Positions 24,907 through 35,700 of a DNA stretch of 64,000 bases are shown in pieces. The notes beneath the pieces are model-generated. The model was not told where the DNA came from. It saw only the letters and a program-made list of their open reading frames with translations, and did not search any database. The stretch is from Typha latifolia (lineage: Eukaryota > Streptophyta > Magnoliopsida > Poales > Typhaceae), in NCBI GenBank assembly GCA_019914945.1, contig CM034103.1, forward strand, positions 13,454,001 through 13,518,000. The letters are read 5' to 3'. Position 1 is the first letter of the stretch; the number at the start of each line of letters is the position of its first letter. The translations under genes were made by a program, and so were the position numbers.

Positions 24907-25207
24907 GTCTTTGCCTAGTTGGTTGCTCACAGAATCTCATCATCACCTACATATGTAGCTCCCGACCAAAAGGAAAAGGGAGTTGTCCAAACTCCAAAGT
25001 TATGTTAAGCCTTTTTGGGTTGACTGTTTGACCCCCACCCATACCACCAAAGTTTTCTCAATGTTTTTTATTTTTATTTCTAGACTGTGAGCAAGCCCAT
25101 TAATAATAAACTAGGTAACTCAGATACATATATATCTTATATGATTAGACATATAGTAAAAAATTATACAATCTATCACAGGCGTGATAACTTACTATCT
25201 TAATATT

Positions 25208-25209
<2 letters not shown>

Positions 25210-25260
<51 letters not shown>
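25210..25260. repeat. (AT)n microsatellite
   Basis: About 25 uninterrupted AT units. Confidence 0.95.
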
Positions 25261-25262
<2 letters not shown>

Positions 25263-26041
25263 TATATGCCTCTTCAAAGTTTCTTATTTATGTGTGTGCC
25301 CGTTCAAAAATTATAGAATTTGTGTGGACACCCTTACTCTTATTTTTTGATAGCTATAAATTAGAATCTTATTAATTTAATGGACAAAGGATACAAATAC
25401 TATTAAATGATAGACATGTATGCAAACAAGAATAAAGGTATTCTTATCTTTGTAGGGTTGAAGTGATGAAAATTTAATAGTTAATAGTCTTGGGTGATAT
25501 AAATACGAGAAAACAAAACAATAAAAGGGTTTTCATTCAAAAATCATGTGTATTTGAAGGATATACACATAAATATAAACTTTTATTTAAACTTTGGAGG
25601 GTATATATATGCCACAAAAAAAAAACCAGGAAAAGTAAGCTTATTAGATAAAAGCCACTTTGTCTATATATCTTAACCTCTCAAAGTAATTTTTATATAT
25701 TTAATTTAAATTCACTTCTTAGGTCTACTAAACTAACTGGGTCGAAAAAACTAGTATCAGTAAGGTTGGCATTAAAGAGAAGTATGATAGAAAATAAATG
25801 TAAAGAAGAAAGCAAAATGGTACTTTTTTATTCATTTAGATCATGAATACTATAATATTCCCTCATATCTACCACACTAACCATGGAAACTTGATTGCAT
25901 ATTGGAAGCAATTAAGCCAACATCCCTTTCAAACCTTTAGTGATCTGGAGAACATATATAGATTTCTTGTCCTCCCCTTTACATGCATCCCCAAGCACTA
26001 AAACCTCCCAAATAACTCCAAGGCAATGCCAGTAAGCCACC

Positions 26042-26043
<2 letters not shown>

Positions 26044-26120
<77 letters not shown>
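26044..26120. repeat. Compound (CT)n(AT)n microsatellite
   Basis: About 27 CT units pass directly into about 11 TA units. Confidence 0.95.
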
Positions 26121-28304
26121 CGTCACTGCATGTCTCATATTACTGCGACGTACTGTTAGTTGGCACATTTGGCAGTAGAGAGATTCTAAAAATTATTCTT
26201 CACATATTTCATTAATTTAAGTAATTTAACATTTTGATTGCTCATCAAACACTTATGATCTTCATTGTAAACATCAAATAGACCACATCTCCTTTGGCCT
26301 GATATGAGAAGAAATGCTTGTTTAATTGCTTTCTAGTATTGATGTTGCTTTCCATCATTTGGGAGCTTAAACTTTTTGGGACCCCCTCCTTTGTTCTTTA
26401 AACATTAATTACACGAGAAATGTGTTTATTATGAAACTACTAGAAGTCATTGATCTTTCCAAAGGGATCGTTGTCTCTCACAACTATATATATGTTTTGT
26501 TTGTTTCCTTATCTTTATCATTTTGTGGCTTTGTTCATATAATATATCAAGAATTAATCGATAGAGATGCAATAACTTCTTTTTGTTTAGTAATTGGTCT
26601 CTACATGCACAATGACTAGAACTTGAGACCTTATTTTTGTCCTTTTTCTGAAAATTACGCGCTAATTTATCGATTTACTGCATATAAACACCACAAGTTG
26701 AAAGTGTTGAACTATTTGTAAATTGACCCTATTATAGTTCCTTTTCAAATTAATTTTAAAATAATACAAAATTGTCCTTATGCTGAAAAATACATTACTT
26801 CTAGATAAGGTATATAATATATATGAGGAGAGAATATGCACGGAAAAAGTTATTAGAACCATGCATTCAATTACAACAAGAAGTTTTTTCTTCTTCTTCA
26901 ATGCAGTACTTAATGTAGAACTGTTAATTAAAATCATCCCTTAATTTGGATACAAAATGGAGCAGTGCATCTCTCATGAAATTTCATAAGGACTATCAAG
27001 AAATCTCATACTTAATTAAATCTCCAAGAGGTTGACATAAAATCGTGCACATCTGCACCCTTTCAAATTACTCTGTGGACATGGTAATTGTAATTATAAG
27101 ATGAGAGGTTCAGATTAATGCACTAGTTCTTTCATTATTTTGTTCAAATTGATTAACTGTGGTCGTAATTTTCATATCTAGTGTACTTAATTTCACATAC
27201 ATGTCATGTAACAAAGTGACTGATCATTTATAGGTTTTTGGCAGAAGTGGAAAAGATACTATATGAAATATTGTGGAGTATCACATATGAGAATTTAGTC
27301 TCATATCTGAAAGTGACGGAAAAAAAGAAGAAAAGAAATAGTTTATATAAACTCATGAACCTTCACATGATATGTAGCTTAAACTTGTCGGTAGAGTTAG
27401 GTTAAAAAATTTGTGTCAAACTCCTTTTTATTTGGACTAGATTTCTTTATCTTTAAAGATTTAGTTTTAGAGCTAATGATTCGATAAAGTCTTTCTGAGG
27501 TGTTTTTGGTGGTGCTCGAATGAACATGTATCTAATTAAAACTACGAGGACACTTAAAGTAAATTAAAATGAATAAGAGGACTAAGCAGCTGCAAGTAAA
27601 TTGAAATAGAAAAGATAATCTTTTCCTTATTGGTGGTCTGAGGTTGGCCAAAAGAATCTAAGTAAATCCAAGTGCACCAGACAAACTTCACTTGTGAAGG
27701 CAAAAAAGAAAAAATATCCTCAGGAGGTGAGTGAGGAAAGCTTTGCAGGCTTTTCTTCTCTCTCTATATCTAGAGAGAGAGAGAGAGAGAGAGAGACCCT
27801 GCAAGTTAAGAAGAATGGTAATACCTTCTCTCTCCAATCTCTACCGAGAGCTAGATAAGGCTTGGAATGGAGTGGTTAACACACTAAAATAAAGTGTCTC
27901 CTTTTGGATATATATATATATATATATATATATTTGAATAGATGTTTGCTTTATGGGTAAGAAAATTAATTAATCGTCTCCCACTAAGGCCTATAAATCC
28001 TCCATCACACTTGCTACTTGGACTCTCCCATCCCACTCATCTCCCTCTTCCCTTCCTCTTTCTCTGTCTAGATTAGGTGGTGTAGGGTAAAGAGAGGAAG
28101 TGGGTCGGTTGGTTTTCTCCATGGCCAGGAGTTCAGGAGATTGATCTTAGTGGGGGCAAGTGGATTCCATATATACTTCCTACTTCTTGGAGGAGAGAGG
28201 AGATGGTGGAGAGGAACAAGGGAAGTGTACATGTTTCTCTCTGTAGCTATAAGAGAAGTATGTTTATATTCTTCTTTGGGAGGGATGAAGAGGTTGATGT
28301 GGTG

Positions 28305-28398
28305 AAATAGGTTATGCCTGGCTCCCTGTATGCCACACATATAGACCAATCTATGGTGAGATTGGCTGCTGTGGGTGGCGTGCAAGGAGCCAAGCATG

Positions 28399-28402
<4 letters not shown>
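28305..28402 (+). ncRNA. MIR160: MIR160 precursor hairpin
   Basis: The 5' arm at 28315-28335 is a perfect 21-base copy of the conserved plant miR160 (begins TGCCTGGCTC, ends TATGCCA). The 3' arm at 28378-28398 (begins GCGTGCAAGG, ends CAAGCATG) is a miR160* type sequence and pairs with the mature arm with few mismatches and a two-base 3' offset. The loop of about 42 bases has its own inner pairing (GACCAATCT with AGATTGG). miR160 directs cleavage of ARF10/16/17 auxin-response-factor mRNAs in land plants. The gene would be a Pol II transcript processed in the nucleus by DCL1; its start and end are not visible. A pure (CT)n tract begins directly after the hairpin. Strong call from mature and star sequences together. 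Confidence 0.95.
28315..28335 (+). ncRNA. miR160: Mature miR160 (5' arm)
   Basis: Identical over 21 bases to the conserved miR160 sequence as I recall it. The star strand lies at 28378-28398. Confidence 0.95.

Positions 28403-28474
<72 letters not shown>
28402..28474 (+). repeat. (CT)n microsatellite abutting the MIR160 hairpin
   Basis: About 36 CT units starting within five bases of the end of the miR160* arm. If transcribed, it would lie in the primary miRNA transcript just below the hairpin base. Confidence 0.95.
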
Positions 28475-28476
<2 letters not shown>

Positions 28477-29219
28477 ATCTCTATATATATCTTTTTAAGT
28501 AGAGTATTTTATTGTCTTCAAGATGTGTGTGTTAATTTGGAAGAGTGGCCGGAATAGATATACTTGTTATTTTATGTTTCAAGTCTAGTGCTATTTGCCT
28601 CTTTTGCCTGCAGGGAGGAAAGGGCTGCCTAGCTAAATCATATTTAGAAGTTTAGATGAAGCTAAGGTCATTTACCTTCTGTGCTTTTCTCTTGCCATGC
28701 CCGAATTGGGAATCAAATTATCAGTGTTCAGATTTGTGTCCTTTGAACATTCTTGACTATGTTTAACTAATTTTTAACTATGTGATGATTTGATGTTGAA
28801 TCTGATCAGTTTTCTAGATCTCATCGATTCGCAAGAAAGGCAATGTGACATTCAGCATATCTATGTTTTTGTGTTTGTTCTTGTATCATTTCATAGTAAC
28901 TGAGATATTTTCCTTCTTTTAAGAGCATTGAGAAATTTGTGACAGATAGTTTATTTGGTGTATTTTCTTCATTAAAATGGTAAGATTTTATATTTATAAT
29001 ATTCATATATTGAAGATTGAGGGCTTTGCTTTCAGTAGGGCAGTCTTATGAAAAACATGGAATAATCCACCAGCCTTTATCCATTTCTTTCTTAAGTTGA
29101 TTTGGAGTCTATACGGTGGTAAATTTCTGAACACATGCATGTGAAATTTATTGACAACTCTTATCCACTGCATCTGCTAAGATTCTCTCAGGGTTCAGAT
29201 GTGATGTGCCAGTTCGAAA

Positions 29220-29221
<2 letters not shown>

Positions 29222-29270
<49 letters not shown>

Positions 29271-29276
29271 TTTTGT

Positions 29277-29316
<40 letters not shown>
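29222..29316. repeat. Compound (AT)n / (CT)n microsatellite
   Basis: An (AT)24 tract (29,222-29,269), a short spacer, then a (CT)19 tract (29,278-29,316). Confidence 0.95.
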
Positions 29317-29320
<4 letters not shown>

Positions 29321-30725
29321 CATTGACGACACTCTTTACACTCTCACAAATATACTAGGACATCAGGCATCCATTTGATACAGATGCACAAGAAATGGCT
29401 TATGTTGCATATACTATGGTGGGAATCATCATGCCACCATTACCATTATCATCATCTCTCTAAGTTTTCCTAGAGCCGAGAGAAATGTTCTTCATAATTT
29501 TCAGTAAGAAATCACTAGACAAGTTTCTCTCTTTCCCTCTCACTCATATGTACATGCATGTGAAGATATCTTCAACATCTCCTTTCCCTTTAACTAAATA
29601 GTGATGCTCCATGACTTGTATAACTTTCTATAAGAGGTCTCCTTTGAAACATTTGCTTTCTGATACAAGAAAGTATTAGTATTTGCTTTTATATACTATA
29701 CTCGCATGATGATTTTTTTTTACACTAGTTTCTATCCAAGGGCCTTAAAATGACTATTATCCTTGATATCTCCCTCTTCTAATGGATCACAAACCCCTTT
29801 ATGCTTCCATCAAGTAATTACCAAAAGCAGCTGCAGATGCATCTAGGTATAAGTATACGGGAGACAATTTCATACTGTGCTAGGTATGTTAATAATCCTT
29901 TCTCATCTATATATCTGTGTAACGTGTTACAATACTCTTGTAGAGGAATTTTATTTTCAGATTAAATACTTGCTGCTCTTATTATCTTCTACTTCTACAT
30001 AGAAGAACTCATCTGTATATATTTTCTGCTGCACTACATACATACACTGCTAGCTGCTTAATTTTCTTTCTTCTTTTACCTACATTGTTATATATTTAAT
30101 TTGCTACACATTAGAGTACAGTTAGATATATATACTGTCGGGTATCACATGTGAGGGATGGAAACGAGAGCAAAAATGCAAAAGATTTTTTCTTTTGGGA
30201 AGGTGAAGAAAAGTGAAAACAAAAGGAACAAATATAAATTGATGTTAAAAGTTCTGTTGCGTTCAAACCTAATAATCTTTAAAGACCACTTAAACCAGTA
30301 CAACTTTCTAAGAAAAATGTCACATAGGTAGACATATATATATATATATATATACCAATTGTTGTCTTCTCTCTTTATCACTGGAGTGATCTAGTACACT
30401 TGTTCTCGTACCAGAAGCTAGGTAGCCCTTATATATCTAACATATATTCTTTCTCACATGCACACACAGAGACTTTCTTTTTGATGTGCATATGCAAATC
30501 AATCAGCTGAAGAGATAGGGTCCTACAAACAAATTATATAATGATGGTTGGGTTGAAGCCCACCAAAGAGAACTTTTTTCCTGCAGGTCATGACCCCCCT
30601 ATCACATGACGTGGCTGCATATGAGATAACAAAAGCTTCTTGCACTGTGACTGTTGCAAAGTAGTGCGACCAAAGAAGGTGCCCAAGTGTTATATCCTTC
30701 ACGGAGTCAGCTTTCTATCCTTCCA

Positions 30726-30726
<1 letters not shown>

Positions 30727-30778
<52 letters not shown>
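30727..30778. repeat. (GA)n microsatellite
   Basis: About 25 GA units in the spacer between MIR160 and NAGK. Confidence 0.95.
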
Positions 30779-30781
<3 letters not shown>

Positions 30782-31500
30782 TTGAAGGTAGTTTTACTGT
30801 ACCTCCTAAAGGTAGAAGCCCTCAAAGAAGAAGCTAGCTACCTTGTAGGGCCAAATACAATGGAGTTGTTTCCCGAGCAAAAGAGTTCTTGTAATATTAC
30901 CAACTCCTTTCAGACACATAAGAATCTATAAACTCAGACTCTGATACATGCATGCATACAGTGAATACCTGTCAAAAATTATAGTAAAATTTCAGTATAC
31001 TGGGTCGACACAGTGCAAGACAAAAATTCCAGCTTAAAGGTTTGACAAAACTTCTTCAGGAAGAGAGAGTTTGTCGATCTCATCAGCTATATTCAATATC
31101 CTTGGATGAACTAAATGGCAAAAACTTAGGACAAAGCCAAAGACAACGAGTCAGTACGTCCTTTTGAAGACCACCGAGCTACTTGTAACAGGGTTAATAT
31201 TAGGTAAATTAATTACTTTGGATGCTCTACTTCATCTTTTAAAATCCTCTCTTCCCTACTCCTAAAGCACTCATGTGAACATCCAAAGTAGTATATACAT
31301 ATATAGATGCATGTCAGGTATAAAAGCAGGGCTTCATGTTGTTGATCAGAATAGAAAGAGCTATATAGGTTGGTGGACCAGATAGATGAGTCCATATTGG
31401 ATGGACCACATATCTAGCTCCAGCTCAGCTGCATGCAATTACTTTTCCAATGGAAGGAGCTATATAGGCTACCAAAGTACTGAGTACTCCATGTTAGTAC

Positions 31501-31505
<5 letters not shown>

Positions 31506-31541
<36 letters not shown>
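31506..31541. repeat. (GA)18 microsatellite
   Basis: About 18 uninterrupted GA units. Confidence 0.95.
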
Positions 31542-31543
<2 letters not shown>

Positions 31544-32000
31544 CCTACCTGACTTAGCTTCTGGCCAAAGTAGAAAGAGCCAGCTAGCAAAAAGGAGTAC
31601 ACAACTGAGAGAGGGCATGCTGCAGCCTGCAGCTAGCTAGCACTCAATGACATGAAACGTGATGAGATAATTATTAAGAGGAGTAGCTATTGGATCTTCT
31701 AAACCAACAAGGCATTATTGAGAGATAAACGATGATCAAGAACCACTTCTACTGTGCTGACCAATGGAGACGACAGCTAGCTAGACAGTAGCAACACTAC
31801 CATTTGATTCAGAATATTTTTTTGCAGAGGCATGCATTATTGGAGTTGCTCAGAGAGAGAAAGAGAGAGTAGCTTTAATTAGACGGCCCATAACACAATA
31901 CCTAGGCTGGACGCAAATCTTTGAGATGAATCCTTTTTTTGGTTGCACAAGAGTCGTACTTGTATAAATTTAATTACATAAATCCTATCCTTTCTTTACT

Positions 32001-32036
32001 GAAGTCGGCGGAGTAAGTTGTCTATCCACCGACTTC
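32001..32036. repeat. Inverted repeat, 12-base arms
   Basis: GAAGTCGGCGGA at 32001-32012 and TCCACCGACTTC at 32025-32036 pair with one mismatch around a 12-base loop. It sits at the edge of a GC-richer segment of unknown nature, about 700 bases before the NAGK start. Confidence 0.7.
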
Positions 32037-32733
32037 AAGCTATGGCCAGATGAAGACGGCGTTCAGCGAGTTCTCTACGCTTTAAAAGGGCGTCTCGACA
32101 TCGACTTGCATTGTGTTGTGCCTTGAAGAAGCCGGCAAATCTGACTTCACTGCAGCGATTCCTGCCTCTCGGTGAAACGGTGGCGACACTAGATCCTTGA
32201 GTTAAATTCGACTTTGAAGAGAATAGGTTTAAAAACTAGTTTATTGACTAGCTAAAAGGTCAGCCCAGTTAGGCCCAGGGGCCAGGAGAGTATATCATAT
32301 CGGATTCGGATCTAGTTTGATGTAAAACCCAAACCTATTTGGATCCGAATTCAATTTGACCGATCCAATTAAAATTCGCCCATTTCCTAAGTGGCTAAGT
32401 CAGGTTAAAGTGGGTAAGGAATAAAATTATTCCGAGCGTAAATAACTATTTTTTATGATTGAAAGTACGGATAAGTTATTCCGATCCGGGACAGGAATCC
32501 GATCCGTCCATCGAACCAGTCCTCATTGGTCTCTCTCTCTCTCTCTCTCTCTCTTCCTTCCTCTTTCCTTTGCTTGCCGTCCCAAATTCCAATCCCTCGA
32601 ATTGAGCTCGATTCGTTCCTCATGTGGTAAGAAGGATCGATAGAGAAACAAAAGAGGTACTATTTTTAGATCAGTTCTCTTCCTCTTTTGACGAGACGAG
32701 TAGGAGGAGAGAGAGAGATAGAGAGGGAAGGAG

Positions 32734-35700
32734 ATGAAGAAGTATAGAAACGGGGAGATATGGGGGTTCGAAGCCCAGACGCCGGCGCCGTCCGGCAAAC
32801 TAGCCGGCGGCGTAATCCTCGGACTCGACGGCGGAACCACCACTACCGTCTGCGTCTGCTTGCCGGCGGCAATGCCGGTCGCCAGCCCTCTCCCCGACCC
32901 CATCCCCGTCTTCTCCCGCGCCGTCGCCGGGTGCTCGAATCACAACTCCGTCGGAGGTATTGGGGCTCTAGCCTTCTTCCTGTGCTTAATTCTGAATTTG
33001 GTCATCTGAAATTGATCAAAGCTGCCTCCTCTGCGTTGTTGGAAGCTTGTTCTCCATCTGGGTTATGATCTTGTGTGGGTTGAAATGGAAGCATAGTGTC
33101 TTAGTTTTTATGATATGGGTGTTCAGTATTTTTGTCAGTTGTGTTCTAAGACTTATGATTGCTCTTACACTTATTTGTTGATAGTGTTAGCCAGTTTATT
33201 TGTTCCTGATGGATCTTTGTGTTAAACTGCAAGATTGACTGTCGTTCTATGTCCTACATTGGCACCGATTTGCCATAAGTGCTTGTAGATCTTATCGTAC
33301 CACTTTACCATGGGCAGCTTTCCTTTCATCTTACCCTCTACTTTAGGTACCTTTGTTTGCTAGGCATTCCTAAAATATGTTTTGCTAGAGCTTGGCCTTG
33401 GCCAGTTGCCTTTTGTCACGGACACACACAGACAGATTATTTAGTGTCCTGAGATATATTAATCAATTAGTGCTCTCAACTCAATGAATTTTGAATAACC
33501 ATTGGCAAGCAACTGTCTTTTACCAAATCCACCTCCAGTTTGGTGAAAAGAATAAAGCAACTGTCTTTTGCCAAATTGACTTTCTATTTGGTGAAAAGAA
33601 TAAAAGGGGATGCCAAGGAAAAGGAGCTGAGATTTAGTAAATCGTGTATGCTTAATTGACCAACTTGAATATTTTGCTACTTTCTTTCTATGTTCACCAA
33701 CAAATGAGCTGTTTTCATATTCGATTCCTCAGAAGATGCTGCTATGGAGACCCTAGAACAGGTTATGGCTGAAGCCCTTTCACTGGCTTGTGCAGATCGT
33801 GCGGCTGTTCAAGCCATTTGTTTAGGAGTATCTGGTGTAAATCATCCTACAGATCAACAGAGGATACTGAATTGGCTCAGGTGTGTTCTTTTCTTCATTT
33901 CAAAGAATGCTCATCTATCTCCTTTCTGTAAAAGCTATCTCACCAATCTGAGAAATGCAAAAAAGTTCATGTTCATGCTTCTGGAAAAGATACATGTCTC
34001 TTTTGCCAGCAGCCTCCTTTCTAGCAATGTTAGTGGCTTTCAAATGAAGATTTGCAATGTTTTTCCAGATGGTCGTATTGAAATTTTGGCAACTATTTTT
34101 GCTTAAGAGTTAAGAGCATTGAAGCATATACTGTTCTCAGATAAAACTTTTCCAAAAAATTCTGTTCATTGTGGTTTTTATGTTTTTTCTTGGATGTATC
34201 CGTCTGCAAATATATCAGTGACTGAGATCTTATCCTTTCATAAAATTACTTTCAGATGACAAATCCAATGCCAATATGTTAGTTTTTGATTATTTACATA
34301 GTGCTAATTTCAATACATTTTTAGCACTGCTTGAAGGCTTAAATTCTGATGTGTAACTTTGCAGTACAGCATCAAATTACAAATCTTTTCTGTACTATGT
34401 AGTGGAAAATTAAAGTGAGATATGTGCTTTCACTGATTTGTTCATTATTGAAGATTAACCAATAGTTGGGTTCATTTATGCACATTTTTCTGAAACAAGT
34501 TTCATTAATCTCTTTGCATGTGTCTTGTCATACAACCAGAATCTTTAATTTGCATGGCTAATAACAATAATTGTGACATGTCCAAAGGTATTCATGTTGC
34601 ACCTTCCAGGAATCCACTTAATCAGCAAGCAAAGTTGGTTATATAGATAATTGACTCTATAGTTTTAGATTAAATATGATAAGATGGCTATGCATGTGAA
34701 GTCCTTTGGTTTTCTTAGTTAAGCACTGTGCAAGGCATTTCTGTGATGTATGCAAAAGATCATATGGTTAGCCACATGTGGAACCACAAATAGAAGTGGA
34801 AGATGGCTTTTTCATATGTGAATCATTCTATTGGTATTTGTTTGTGTTTGCTTTTGAATAATCCGGATAAGATTTTGTTTCATTTTCTTATGATTTTGTG
34901 TAACTACTGATGGTCAATTTGTTCCTACATACTCCTCAAATCAATGACCTCAGCTAGCATATTTTAGAATATGCCAGCCTTTTCTCTTTCAAAAAGTTGC
35001 ATATTGATTTTATCTGACAGTTTCTCCGGCAAGCAGTTAAAATTCTGACCTTGATTGCTTTTATTCTCTTAACTGTTTCTTTGTTTCTTCTCAGAGGTAT
35101 ATTTCCCAGTCATGTGAAGTTGTATGTGGAAAATGATTCTGTGGCAGCACTTGCAAGTGGCACAATGGGAAAGCTCCATGGTTGCGTACTGATTGCAGGC
35201 ACAGGTACCATTGCTTATGGCTTCACTGAAGATGGAAGAGAAGCCAGAGCAGCTGGTGCAGGACCAGTCTTGGGGGATTGGGGAAGGTTAGTTTTTATTT
35301 TCCTTTTTCTGCAAAAAAAAAGCATAAATCTTGTCATTCCGTCATTGTTATATATTTTCTGATATGAAAAAAACTGTAGGTGACTTATGTCTACATTGTG
35401 CAGTGGATATGGCATTGCTGCACAAGCTCTGACAGCGATTATAAGGGCTCATGATGGCCGTGGACCACAAACAACTCTTACGAGAGATATCCTCAATAAC
35501 CTTGAGCTTTCTTCACCAGATGAACTGATTGGGTACTTTCTTTTTTCAATTTTTTCCTTCTACATATGATTCATTAATTAGTTCATCGGACATGTCATTG
35601 CAAGTTAGAATGATATTCCGGAGCAATACAACAAAATAGCAAAAAGGACTTATGCAAAGTAAAATGGATTGAATAAGTTACTGTTACTATTCTAAAATAA

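Larger units (their letters stand above)
24061..28304. other. Gene-poor, microsatellite-rich spacer
   Basis: AT-rich with A and T runs (for example 24,671-24,694) and several simple repeats listed separately. A CT-run/ATATCT/GA-run palindrome lies at about 27,755-27,796 and an (AT)n tract at 27,908-27,933. No protein gene is supported. The last few hundred bases may belong to the MIR160 primary transcript or its promoter. Confidence 0.5.
28475..32733. other. Spacer between MIR160 and NAGK
   Basis: No protein gene is supported. It contains many simple repeats: (AT)n 29,222-29,269, (CT)n 29,278-29,316, (TA)n 30,333-30,355, (GA)n 30,727-30,778, (GA)n 31,506-31,541 and (CT)n 32,531-32,552. A GC-richer segment at about 31,995-32,225 includes an inverted repeat. 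The final 200 bases are the NAGK leader, with CT and GA runs. Confidence 0.5.

Noticed and set aside
28068..28557. Frames of 60-136 codons at the MIR160 locus
   Set aside because: Translations consist mostly of RE or SL repeats from the (CT)n tract plus the miRNA hairpin read as protein.
30640..31640. Frames rich in RE/ER or SL dipeptides near 30.7 and 31.5 kb
   Set aside because: Produced by (GA)n microsatellites.
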